Shown piece by piece: positions 1 to 6,047 of a stretch of DNA of 9,340 bases. The stretch lies in contig SKGU01000328.1 in assembly GCA_007117255.1 (NCBI GenBank), positions 1 through 9,340 on the forward strand, read 5' to 3'. The position numbers and the translations under genes were made by a program. The DNA is from Natronohydrobacter sp. (lineage in GTDB: Bacteria; Pseudomonadota; Alphaproteobacteria; Rhodobacterales; Rhodobacteraceae). Below the pieces are notes generated by a model. That model searched no databases. It had not been told where the DNA came from and worked only from the letters and a program-made list of their open reading frames with translations. Each line of letters starts with the position of its first letter. Position 1 is the stretch's first letter.

Positions 1-792
1 CAGCACGGCACCCGGCTGCATGCTCGACAACTGCTCGCGCTTGATCAGCTTGGGCGCGGCCGCACCGGGGATCAGAACAGCACCGACCACCATATCTGCA
101 CGGGTGATCAACTCTGCGATCGCACCTGCATCGGAAAACTGCGTGGTCAGTCGCCCATGGAAAATATCATCAAGATAGGACATGCGCTGGATCGAACGAT
201 CCAGAATGGTCACATTCGCGCCCATGCCCACTGCGACCCGCGCCGCCGCCGTACCAACCACGCCGCCGCCGATGATCGTCACATTGGCAGGCCGTACGCC
301 CGGAACGCCGCCCATCAGCACACCGCGCCCGCCATTGGCCTTTTGCAACGCCCATGCGCCCATCTGCGGCGCCAGACGCCCGGCGACTTCGGACATGGGC
401 GCCAGCAGTGGCAGGCCGCCGCTGCGATCGGTGACAGTCTCATAGGCAATCGCGGTCACACCCGACTCCAGCAGATCGCGTGTCTGAGCAGGGTCGGGGG
501 CAAGATGCAGATAGGTGAACAGAAGCTGGCCTTCGCGCAATTGCTTGCGCTCGACGGCCTGCGGTTCCTTGACCTTCACGACCATTTCAGCGCGTGCGAA
601 TATTTCTTCTGCGGTATCAACAACCTCTGCGCTGACGTTCAGGTAGTCCTGATCGGTGAATCCGGCACCGTTTCCGGCCCCTGTTTCGACAATCACCTTA
701 TGGCCATGTGCAATGGCTTCCAGCGCGGCATTGGGCGTCAGGCCCACGCGAAACTCCTGTGGCTTGATTTCTTTCGGGCATCCGATCAGCAT
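1..792 (-). CDS. ald: Alanine dehydrogenase, 3' end cut by the window edge
   Basis: Ald catalyses the reversible NAD-dependent oxidative deamination of L-alanine to pyruvate and ammonium in the cytoplasm. The first 264 residues are present; family members are about 370 long, so roughly the last 100 lie beyond position 1. Visible family marks are the N-terminal MLIGCPKEIK, the substrate-site KVKEP (Lys75), FTYLHLA with the catalytic His96, the Rossmann loop GGGVVG at 175-180, and Asp198 at the end of the next strand (ILDRS), which binds the NAD ribose. The start is well supported: a strong AGGAGGA ribosome binding site at 797-803 lies 4 nt upstream, and the protein begins exactly as the family does. 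It is divergent from an Lrp/AsnC regulator, an arrangement known for rhizobial ald/aldR, so alanine-responsive control is likely. All checked key residues are intact. Confidence 0.96.
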   Translation of the reverse strand, partial: MLIGCPKEIKPQEFRVGLTPNAALEAIAHGHKVIVETGAGNGAGFTDQDYLNVSAEVVDTAEEIFARAEMVVKVKEPQAVERKQLREGQLLFTYLHLAPDPAQTRDLLESGVTAIAYETVTDRSGGLPLLAPMSEVAGRLAPQMGAWALQKANGGRGVLMGGVPGVRPANVTIIGGGVVGTAAARVAVGMGANVTILDRSIQRMSYLDDIFHGRLTTQFSDAGAIAELITRADMVVGAVLIPGAAAPKLIKREQLSSMQPGAVL

Positions 793-926
793 GGCGTCCT
801 CCTATCTGCTTGCAGCAATATACTGCACCGGATACGAGAAGTTCTTGACAGTTTGCGCGCATTTTGTTCGCTGAGACGAAGAAACATGCGTGAATGATTA
901 AATCTTGGATAGAAGGTTGCGCTGCA
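793..926. promoter_or_regulatory. Divergent control region between ald and the Lrp-type regulator
   Basis: This 134-bp spacer must hold the promoters of both genes. On the minus strand TATATT (complement of 817-822) is a plausible ald -10 element, placing transcription start about 18 nt before the ald ATG. I do not see a good matching -35. On the plus strand TTGACA at 845-850 matches a consensus -35 for the regulator, but no convincing -10 follows at the usual spacing. Two palindromes within or at the edges of the spacer are listed separately as operator candidates. Promoter positions are inferred from sequence only. Confidence 0.55.
811..827. promoter_or_regulatory. Candidate Lrp/AsnC operator over the ald -10 region
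   Basis: An inverted repeat, TGCAG-N7-CTGCA with an AT-rich centre (CAATATA), ends 19 bp upstream of the ald start codon. A second nested palindrome, TGCT-TGC-AGCA (807-817), overlaps its left side. Size and AT-rich centre fit the roughly 15-bp degenerate palindromes bound by Lrp-family dimers. Because the putative TATATT -10 lies inside it, binding would directly affect RNA polymerase at ald. Assignment to the neighbouring regulator is inference from position. Confidence 0.45.
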
Positions 927-933
927 ATGCAGC
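921..933. promoter_or_regulatory. Candidate autoregulatory operator at the regulator start codon
   Basis: GCTGCA-A-TGCAGC is a perfect palindrome with 6-bp arms and a single central base. The ATG chosen for the Lrp-type regulator (927-929) lies inside it. The heptamer GCTGCAA (921-927) also occurs on the opposite strand at 810-816, inside the ald-side palindrome, so both ends of the divergent region share a half-site in mirrored orientation. Lrp-type proteins commonly bind several spaced sites and repress themselves. Function is inferred. Confidence 0.4.
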
Positions 934-1385
934 TAGACGCGACAGACCGCCGCATCCTGCGGGTTCTGCAAAAGCAGGGCCGGGTGACGAATGCCGAACT
1001 GGCAGATCTTGTCAATCTGTCAGCCTCGGCCTGCCACAGGCGGGTGCAAAGGCTTGAAGCAGACGGAATTATCGCCGATTATGTCGCGCTGCTGGACCTG
1101 AAACGGATCGGGCGGCCCACGGTTGTCTATGTTGAAATAAAGCTGTCGGGGCAGAGCGATGAGATTCTTGACGCATTCGAGCGTGAAATCAAACGTGTAC
1201 CCGATGTGCTGGAATGTCATCTGATGGCGGGGGCGGCGGACTATCTGCTGAAGATCATTGCGGCCGATACCGAGGATTTCGCCCGCATCCATCGCCGCTA
1301 TCTGAGCCGTTTACCCGGAGTGGTGCAGATGCAGTCATCCTTCGCCTTGCGTACAGTCATGAAAACCACAGCGGTTGATATCTAG
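927..1385 (+). CDS. Lrp/AsnC-family transcriptional regulator (AldR-like)
   Basis: A 152-residue cytoplasmic DNA-binding regulator of the feast/famine family. Residues 1-60 form the winged helix-turn-helix (MQLDATDRRILRVLQ at the start; recognition-helix region SASACHRRVQRLE). Residues about 65-145 form the RAM ligand-binding and oligomerisation domain, with the typical DYLLKI strand and a final strand near SSFALR. I chose the ATG at 927 because Lrp proteins normally begin just before LDxxDRxIL and because AGAAGG (911-916) precedes it. An in-frame ATG at 894 would add 11 residues but has only a weak ribosome site. Divergence from ald makes control of alanine catabolism, with alanine as effector, the likely role, as for rhizobial AldR. 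Other amino-acid targets remain possible. Confidence 0.92.
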   Translation: MQLDATDRRILRVLQKQGRVTNAELADLVNLSASACHRRVQRLEADGIIADYVALLDLKRIGRPTVVYVEIKLSGQSDEILDAFEREIKRVPDVLECHLMAGAADYLLKIIAADTEDFARIHRRYLSRLPGVVQMQSSFALRTVMKTTAVDI

Positions 1386-1398
1386 GCCGAAACGCGAT

Positions 1399-1423
1399 TG
1401 GCCCCGGAACGCATCCGGGGCCA
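1399..1423. terminator. Probable bidirectional terminator hairpin
   Basis: A perfect 9-bp GC-rich stem, TGGCCCCGG / CCGGGGCCA, with a 7-nt loop lies between the convergent regulator and mscL genes, 13 bp after the regulator stop. No clear U-run follows on either strand: the plus strand continues GAAGAAACG and the minus strand ATCGCGTTTC. It is therefore an imperfect intrinsic terminator, but position and symmetry fit ending transcripts from both sides. Confidence 0.65.
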
Positions 1424-1454
1424 GAAGAAACGCAGAGCCAGAGCAGGCAAATGA

Positions 1455-1832
1455 TCAGCGCGCGCGCAATGCGTCGCGAATCTCGGTGAGCAATTCCTCG
1501 GTCGTAGGGGCTGCGGGGGCTTCCGGTTCCGCCGGCGCGGGCTTCGGACGGGTCAGTTTGTTGATTGTCCGCACCAGCATGAACACAACGAATGCAATGA
1601 TGAAGAACTTGATCACAGCGTTGATGAAATTTCCGACCATGAACTGCGCATCGCCGATCCCGAAACTGATGGCGCTGAAATCAATCCCACCGACAAAAAT
1701 GCCGATCAAGGGATTGATCAGATCATCCACAAGCGAGCCGACGATGGCGGTGAAAGCTGCGCCGATGATGATGCCGACGGCGAGATCCATGGCGTTGCCA
1801 CGGGCGATGAACTCTTTGAACTCTTGAAGCAT
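1455..1832 (-). CDS. mscL: Large-conductance mechanosensitive channel MscL
   Basis: MscL is an inner-membrane homopentamer that opens under membrane tension and releases solutes during hypo-osmotic shock. This 125-residue protein has the usual order: amphipathic N-terminal helix (MLQEFKEFIARGN), the conserved first membrane helix about 14-40 (MDLAVGIIIGAAFTAIV, the gate-forming pore helix), a short periplasmic loop with GIDFS, a second membrane helix about 68-92 (NAVIKFFIIAFVVFMLV), a Pro/Ala/Glu linker, and a C-terminal bundle helix (TEELLTEIRDALRAR). Length is slightly below the E. coli protein (136). The start has an AAAAGGGA ribosome site (1840-1847). It lies 104 bp downstream of ytoQ on the same strand, so cotranscription is possible but not required. 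Confidence 0.97.
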   Translation of the reverse strand: MLQEFKEFIARGNAMDLAVGIIIGAAFTAIVGSLVDDLINPLIGIFVGGIDFSAISFGIGDAQFMVGNFINAVIKFFIIAFVVFMLVRTINKLTRPKPAPAEPEAPAAPTTEELLTEIRDALRAR

Positions 1833-1936
1833 TGGGGCGTCCCTTTTCTACAATCTACCCGGACGGGACGTTATCATCAGTCGGCGTGTTTCGAAAACTG
1901 GTTAATGCGGATTTCAATCGCGCTTTCGCGCTGGTG

Positions 1937-2383
1937 TCAGGGCAATTGCCCGTTCAGCGTGTAGCGCAGGATTTCGACAACCTGGCGGGGTGTTTCGACC
2001 ACGGCGAGGGCCGCTGCATCGACTTCTTTAAGCGCATGCTGATGATCTGCCCCGTGCATCACGATCAGGGATTTGCCAAGCGCTGCGGCATAGCCCGCAT
2101 CAAAGGCCGCGTTCCACTGGCGGTATTTGTCGCCAAAGCGCACGATGACGATATCTGCATCCTCCAGCGCCTTGCGTGTCCGGATTGCGTTCAGTTTGGC
2201 GCCTTTGTGGTCGTGCCAGAATTTCTGATCCTCTGCGCCAAGGATCGCCACGCCACAATCGTCGGACGCAGCATGATCGGTGACTGGCCCGGTGAATGTG
2301 ACGGCCAGACCTGCCGCACCGGCTGTGATCTCATCGCGCCAATCGGTGTGAATTTCTCCGGCAAGATAAACGCTAAGATGCAT
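1937..2383 (-). CDS. ytoQ: YtoQ family protein (nucleoside 2-deoxyribosyltransferase-like fold)
   Basis: A 148-residue protein recognisable as YtoQ from its start MHLSVYLAGEIHTDWR and from the block DADIVIVRFGDKYRQWNAAF followed by DAGYAAALGK. The family is grouped with nucleoside 2-deoxyribosyltransferase-like proteins, which cleave or transfer N-glycosidic bonds of (deoxy)nucleosides, but I know of no established substrate for YtoQ itself. In classical deoxyribosyltransferases a catalytic Glu sits in an ExGxAxAxGK-type motif; here the matching position is Asp95 (DAGYAAALGK). The start is fixed by a strong AGGAGG site 5 nt upstream and by the family N-terminus; the frame stays open farther upstream but without support. 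Divergent from the pcm-like gene and upstream of mscL. Function is inference from fold family only. Confidence 0.88.
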   Translation of the reverse strand: MHLSVYLAGEIHTDWRDEITAGAAGLAVTFTGPVTDHAASDDCGVAILGAEDQKFWHDHKGAKLNAIRTRKALEDADIVIVRFGDKYRQWNAAFDAGYAAALGKSLIVMHGADHQHALKEVDAAALAVVETPRQVVEILRYTLNGQLP

Positions 2384-2386
2384 ATG

Positions 2387-2394
2387 TTCCTCCT
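2387..2394 (-). promoter_or_regulatory. Ribosome binding site that fixes the ytoQ start
   Basis: The minus strand reads AGGAGGAA here, a near-perfect Shine-Dalgarno match with AGGAGG 5 nt before the ATG at 2383-2381. The reading frame is open for another 75 codons upstream, so this site decides the start. Confidence 0.85.
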
Positions 2395-2497
2395 GTTGCG
2401 CTGGTTTTTGCGGTCCTCTAGCATAGTTAAACCGCAGACCAAAGCATGCTGGCATGTTGCGAGGCGGCGTAAACTGTGGCAATGACATTTTAGCCCC

Positions 2498-2519
2498 AAC
2501 TAAACTTGAGAGTTCAGTT
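2498..2519. promoter_or_regulatory. 22-bp inverted repeat abutting the pcm-like start codon
   Basis: The arms AACTAAACT (2498-2506) and AGTTCAGTT (2511-2519) pair at 8 of 9 positions around the 4-nt centre TGAG. Each arm is itself a tandem of AACT-like units (AACT-n-AACT). The repeat ends at the base before the ATG at 2520 and contains the only ribosome-site-like sequence, GAGAG (2508-2512). It could be a repressor operator or an RNA hairpin that hides the ribosome site. No regulator is identified. Confidence 0.45.
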
Positions 2520-3173
2520 ATGACCGATTTCGCTCTTCGCCGCAGAATGATGGTCGACACGCAGGTACGACCTTCCGATGTCACCAAGTTTCCGATCATA
2601 GATGCCATGTTGCGTCTGCCGCGCGAGGAATTCGTGCCGGATGATAAAGTCGAGGCGGCCTATGTCGGCGAGAACCTGGTGCTGGATGGCCGCCGCGTGC
2701 TGCTGGACCCGCGCACGCTTGCCAAATTGCTGGATGCATTGGAGATCTCACGCTCCGAACTGGTGCTCGATATAGGCTGTGCCACGGGCTATTCCTCGGC
2801 TTTGATGCTGCCAATGGCGCAGGCGGTTGTGGCGTTGGAAGAAGATGAAGAACTGGCCAAGGCGGCGGAAGCAGCTCTTGCGCGCACGGGTGCCGAAACA
2901 GTCGTGCTGGTAAACGGCCCACTGACCGAAGGCGCGCCGCAACATGCCCCTTATGATGTGATCATTGTGCAGGGCGCGATAGAAGAGTTCCCGCAAGCGC
3001 TGGTCGGCCAGCTGCGTGAAGGTGGCCGCGTCGGGGCGATCTTCATGCAGGGTGCACTGGGTGTGGCACGGCTGGGCATTCGCCACGGTGATCAGATCGC
3101 ATGGCGCGATATATTCAATGCCGCAGCCCCTGTGCTGCCGGGTTTTGAAAAAGCGCAGGCTTTCAGCCTGTGA
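2520..3173 (+). CDS. Protein-L-isoaspartate O-methyltransferase-like protein (divergent Pcm)
   Basis: A 217-residue class I S-adenosylmethionine-dependent methyltransferase related to Pcm, which repairs isoaspartyl residues by methylating them. Visible: the Pcm-like N-terminal part (IIDAMLRLPREEFVP, 26-40), the SAM-binding motif I VLDIGCATGY (82-91), the acidic end of the next strand (VVALEEDEE), and a later DVIIVQGAIEEFP block like the Pcm post-motif. However, the family signature GQTIS-Q-P, which holds the isoaspartate-binding Ser, is replaced by GRRVLLDP (57-64), so true isoaspartyl repair activity is doubtful. The start at 2520 is chosen because MTDFALRRRMMVDTQVRP matches what I recall of alphaproteobacterial homologues; an in-frame ATG at 2454 has no ribosome site. 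First gene of an apparent operon with tolC and a popZ-like gene. Confidence 0.85.
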   Translation: MTDFALRRRMMVDTQVRPSDVTKFPIIDAMLRLPREEFVPDDKVEAAYVGENLVLDGRRVLLDPRTLAKLLDALEISRSELVLDIGCATGYSSALMLPMAQAVVALEEDEELAKAAEAALARTGAETVVLVNGPLTEGAPQHAPYDVIIVQGAIEEFPQALVGQLREGGRVGAIFMQGALGVARLGIRHGDQIAWRDIFNAAAPVLPGFEKAQAFSL

Positions 3174-3229
3174 AGACTGAGTGTCTTGCCGCAAAGTGAG
3201 GCGCGGGCGGGATATCGGATGCGCAAGAA

Positions 3230-3234
3230 AAGGG
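3230..3234 (+). promoter_or_regulatory. Ribosome binding site favouring the tolC start at 3243
   Basis: AAGGG lies 8 nt before the ATG at 3243, a good spacing. The competing in-frame starts, ATG 3219 and TTG 3186, are preceded by poorer purine stretches. The site lies within the extended N-terminus if 3219 is used, so the decision is probable rather than certain. Confidence 0.55.
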
Positions 3235-3242
3235 CAGGCAAA

Positions 3243-4610
3243 ATGGCGCGAATTTCCAGACTTGCAGGGGTGACTGCGGCTTTTCTTGTCGCGGCCCTGC
3301 CGCTTCAGGCGCAATCGTTGGCAGATACCCTGATTGCTGCCTATCGTAACTCGAACCTGCTTGAGCAGAACCGTGCCTTGTTGCGCGCCGCAGATGAGGA
3401 TGTGGCGATTGCCGTCGCCTCGATGCGCCCGGTGGTGAATTTCGTTGCCGATGCACAGCAACGCTTCGGCACTGGTGGGCAGGATTCGTTTACCCTGGGG
3501 TTCAATCTGGCCGCTGATATAACGATTATCGATTTCGGGCGTGGCAAGCTGGCGCAGGAAGCCGCAAAGGCGCAGGTTCTGGCCACGCGACAGGCGCTGG
3601 TCGATGTGGAACAACGCGTGCTTCTGAATGCGATATCGGCCTATCTGGACATGCGCACGGCAACTGAAGCTGTGGCTTTGCAGCAAGCCACACAGCGCGT
3701 TATCACACAGGAATTGTCGGCAGCGCGTGAACGGTTCGAACTGGGCGAGATCACCCGGACGGATGTGTCCCTTGCCGAAGCGCGACTGGCTGCGGCGCGC
3801 TCGCTTCTGTCCGCCGCGCAGGGCGATCTGGCTGCTGCCCGCGAAGGCTACAAGCTGGCAACTGGTGCCTATCCCGGCCAGCTTCGCCCACCGCCCGCGC
3901 TTCCGCGCACTGCCGCCAGTTTGCAGACTGCGCAGGATATCGCGCGGCGCACCCATCCCAATGTGCTACAGGCGCAATTCGATGTGACGGCTGCTGAATT
4001 GAATTCGGAACGTGTCTTTGCTCAACGGCATGGGTCGGTAACGGGCTCCGCTTCAGTTGGGCGGCAGTTTGGCGGGCAGGCGGGAGATACCACCACCGCA
4101 ACAGCCGGGGTACGCTATGCGCGTCCGTTGTTTCAGGGCGGGCAGTTGAATGCGCTGCACCGGCAAGCGAATGCGCGCCGCGATGCTGCGCGCGCCGGGT
4201 TGCATCAGACAGTTGCGCAGGTTTTGCAGAATGTTGGTGTTGCTTGGGCGAATGTCGATGTGTCCAGCGCTCGGATCGCGGCCAGCCAGCAGCAGGTGCG
4301 TGCGTCTGAGAGTGCCTTTGAGGGGACGCGCGAAGAAGCTCGCCTTGGCGCGCGCACGACACTGGATGTGCTGAACGCAGAAACGGATTTGCTGGATGCA
4401 CGCACGCAGTTGCTTCAGGCGCAGGCGGCACAGCAACTTGCGACCTATAACCTGTTATCCGCAATGGGGTTGCTAACGGTTGATCATTTGGGTTTGGGAA
4501 TTCCCACCTATGACGCTGAAGCCTATTACAATGCAGTGCGCAACGCGCCGGTTTCGTCGCCGCAGGGCGAGGCGCTGGATCGTGTATTGCGCGCTTTGGG
4601 TCGAGAGTAA
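3243..4610 (+). CDS. tolC: TolC-family outer-membrane efflux/secretion channel
   Basis: A 455-residue outer-membrane factor, trimeric as a family, that forms the channel-tunnel linking inner-membrane pumps or type I secretion ABC systems to the outside. A Sec signal peptide is clear (MARISRLAG, then a hydrophobic core TAAFLVAALPLQA, likely cleaved before QSLADTL). Two tandem outer-membrane-efflux repeats follow, about 25-220 and 235-430, each with long Ala/Gln/Leu-rich coiled-coil helices (for example TRTDVSLAEARLAAARS-like and TTLDVLNAETDLLDARTQL). These are the hallmark RxxLDVLxAxxxLxxA segments. An alternative start at 3219 adds a basic eight-residue n-region. It lies 69 bp after the pcm-like gene. 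No pump or membrane-fusion gene is adjacent, so it probably serves several partners, as E. coli TolC does. Confidence 0.94.
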   Translation: MARISRLAGVTAAFLVAALPLQAQSLADTLIAAYRNSNLLEQNRALLRAADEDVAIAVASMRPVVNFVADAQQRFGTGGQDSFTLGFNLAADITIIDFGRGKLAQEAAKAQVLATRQALVDVEQRVLLNAISAYLDMRTATEAVALQQATQRVITQELSAARERFELGEITRTDVSLAEARLAAARSLLSAAQGDLAAAREGYKLATGAYPGQLRPPPALPRTAASLQTAQDIARRTHPNVLQAQFDVTAAELNSERVFAQRHGSVTGSASVGRQFGGQAGDTTTATAGVRYARPLFQGGQLNALHRQANARRDAARAGLHQTVAQVLQNVGVAWANVDVSSARIAASQQQVRASESAFEGTREEARLGARTTLDVLNAETDLLDARTQLLQAQAAQQLATYNLLSAMGLLTVDHLGLGIPTYDAEAYYNAVRNAPVSSPQGEALDRVLRALGRE

Positions 4611-4742
4611 TCAGAGCCGTTTGGTATTCACCAAGGCCATTATTCAAGATTGTGCGCAAGCCAAAGCCGCGCTACACTTCATTTCGTAGAGGTTTGGCGC
4701 GTTCACCTGCCCCGACAGAAGGTGCAGGGAATGGCGGGTGGT

Positions 4743-4748
4743 AAAGGG
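4743..4748 (+). promoter_or_regulatory. Ribosome binding site that fixes the popZ-like start
   Basis: AAAGGG lies 7 nt before the ATG at 4756. Other in-frame starts are GTG 4738, which lies upstream of the site, and ATG 4768, which is 19 nt beyond it, so this site selects 4756. Confidence 0.7.
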
Positions 4749-4755
4749 CGACAAG

Positions 4756-5499
4756 ATGACAGAAGCCATGTCCCGACGGGAAATCGAAGATGTCCTTTCG
4801 TCGATCAAGCGGTTGGTCTCGCAGGACGCGAAAGGGCGCGTTGTACCCGCCGCTTCTGCTGAAAAGCTGCTGCTCACACCGTCGCTACGAGTGAAAGAAC
4901 CGAGTTCGGGCGCTGCGACGGCGTCAGTGCCGACACCAGATGCGCCCGGCAAACCAAACGAACCCCTGAATTTCGCACAGTCGCTACCTGACCTTGCCAA
5001 GGTACAAGACGCACATCAAAGCGATGGGTCCAGCTTGCCAGGTCATGACGGGTCACTGATCCGGCGCATCGCACAAGCGGGCCTGTCGCGTGATGCAGTC
5101 TCGCTAGCAGATAAAGACGAAACACAAGCCGTGTCGGCGTCTCCGATTGTACCGGACACCGCACCTCAAGCCGCTGATGGGTCCAGGGATATTCTTGAGC
5201 CGCAAGCCAGTGATGCCGATATCGAAGAAACTCTTGCGCGTCTTGAAGCCGTGTTATCGGGCCAGAACCCGCGTCAGCAGACGGCAGATACGAATGCAGT
5301 GCCCGCCGATCCCACGCTCTCGGACAGTTCTGGTCACGCTGCGGCTGAACAGATCATCGACGAGGGCATGCTCTATCAACTGGTGGCCCATATCGTGCGG
5401 CAGGAATTGCAAGGCGAGCTTGGCGAGAAGATCACCCGTAATATCCGCAAGCTGGTCAGATCAGAGGTCGCGCGCGAATTGCAATTGCGCCGCCCTTAA
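4756..5499 (+). CDS. PopZ-like polar organising protein (DUF2497-like), divergent
   Basis: A 247-residue, acidic, low-complexity protein with conserved ends. Residues 7-24 (RREIEDVLSSIKRLVSQD) match the PopZ N-terminal helix pattern (MEEILASIRRIISED in typical homologues). The middle, about 45-195, is rich in Pro, Ala, Ser, Asp and Glu and looks disordered, with one helix at DIEETLARLEAVLSG. The C-terminus, 200-247, is predicted helical; ITRNIRKLVRSEVAREL resembles the last PopZ helix (LPRIVERLVREEIER). PopZ assembles at the cell pole, anchors ParB/parS chromosome origins and recruits cell-cycle proteins in alphaproteobacteria. I recall popZ lying beside a tolC-type gene in Caulobacter, which would fit the context here. 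The match is by motif and architecture, not an alignment; a generic Rhodobacterales coiled-coil protein is the alternative. 145 bp after tolC. Confidence 0.72.
   Translation: MTEAMSRREIEDVLSSIKRLVSQDAKGRVVPAASAEKLLLTPSLRVKEPSSGAATASVPTPDAPGKPNEPLNFAQSLPDLAKVQDAHQSDGSSLPGHDGSLIRRIAQAGLSRDAVSLADKDETQAVSASPIVPDTAPQAADGSRDILEPQASDADIEETLARLEAVLSGQNPRQQTADTNAVPADPTLSDSSGHAAAEQIIDEGMLYQLVAHIVRQELQGELGEKITRNIRKLVRSEVARELQLRRP
5472..5490. terminator. Weak hairpin at the convergent popZ-like/ycgN gene ends
   Basis: GCGC-(G)-AAT, loop TGCA, ATT-GCGC forms a 7-bp stem with one bulged base. It lies in the last codons of the popZ-like gene and 6 nt past the ycgN stop on the minus strand. No U-run follows on either strand. 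It is the only hairpin I see that could end either transcript, and the support is weak. Confidence 0.25.
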
Positions 5500-5942
5500 T
5501 CAGGGTCCAGCGGATAGTCTTCCCAGTCATCGATCGGCACGGCCGCTTCTGAAACGGTACGCCCCAGCATCGAGATGCCAGCTTTATGCGTCGAGGCCGG
5601 ATCGCCTGTCACCAAAGGGTGCCAGCGGGGCAGGGGCTGGTCCAGATGCAACCGGCGATACGCGCAGGTTTCGGGCATCCAATAGGCGATTTCATCCAGA
5701 TTGGCGGGTGTCAGGACAATGCATTCGGGCACATGGCGCTTGCGCTCGGCGTAATTGGCACAACGACAGGTGCTGTCATCGAATAGTCGGCAGGCAACGC
5801 GGGTGAACAGCAATTCTTCTGTGTCGATATCTTCCAGCTTGTTCAGACAGCATTTGCCGCAGCCATCGCACAACGCCTCCCATTCGTCTGGGGTCAGTTG
5901 GGTCAGCGGGACAGTTTCCCAGAAATTCTCGCGCATGCTCAT
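5496..5942 (-). CDS. YcgN family cysteine-cluster protein (UPF0260)
   Basis: A 148-residue cytoplasmic protein clearly of the YcgN/UPF0260 family (E. coli YcgN is about 153). It has the defining CDGCGKCC cluster (Cys25, 28, 31, 32), then VACRLF (Cys51), CRC (59, 61), PEC (74) and TCAYR (93), plus the conserved PRWHPLVTGD block and a tail ending in DDWEDYP. The Cys pattern suggests bound metal, zinc or an iron-sulfur cluster. The biochemical role of the family is not established as far as I know. I chose the ATG at 5942 (MSMRENFWE) because homologues begin shortly before FW; an in-frame TTG at 5984 and an ATG at 5936 are alternatives and none has a strong ribosome site. The stop overlaps the stop of the convergent popZ-like gene. 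Confidence 0.92.
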   Translation of the reverse strand: MSMRENFWETVPLTQLTPDEWEALCDGCGKCCLNKLEDIDTEELLFTRVACRLFDDSTCRCANYAERKRHVPECIVLTPANLDEIAYWMPETCAYRRLHLDQPLPRWHPLVTGDPASTHKAGISMLGRTVSEAAVPIDDWEDYPLDPD

Positions 5943-6047
5943 CGGGCTGACATAAGCCTGCGTGCGGGCTGTGGAAAGAGCCAATCGGCATGCTTGCCTT
6001 CGCGGCGCGGTGGATTACCCTGTGCGACCTGTAAAGGACCGACCGGA

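Noticed and set aside
157..897. A 246-codon plus-strand open frame opposite ald
   Set aside because: It lies antisense to a clear alanine dehydrogenase, is rich in Arg/His/Cys in a way typical of GC-rich shadow frames, and has no ribosome site or recognisable motif.
1920..1931. GCGC-TTTC-GCGC hairpin just after the ytoQ stop (GAAA loop on the minus strand)
   Set aside because: The stem is only 4 bp and no U-run follows; too weak to call a terminator.
2445..2456. CATGC-TG-GCATG palindrome between ytoQ and the pcm-like gene
   Set aside because: Five-bp arms are common by chance, and there is no repeat of the motif or nearby regulator to support an operator.
2748..3956. A 402-codon minus-strand open frame across the pcm-like and tolC genes
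   Set aside because: Both genes on the plus strand have clear family motifs; the antisense translation is Cys/His/Arg-rich with no domain I recognise. Long shadow frames are common at this GC content.
4621..4634. TTGGT-ATTC-ACCAA hairpin after the tolC stop
   Set aside because: A 5-bp AT-containing stem followed by GGCCATTATT is too weak to call a terminator, and tolC is probably cotranscribed with the popZ-like gene.
5943..6047. Possible SOS (LexA) control of the helicase-pdeM genes
   Set aside because: I looked for the alphaproteobacterial GTTC-N7-GTTC box in the spacer between ycgN and the helicase and saw none.
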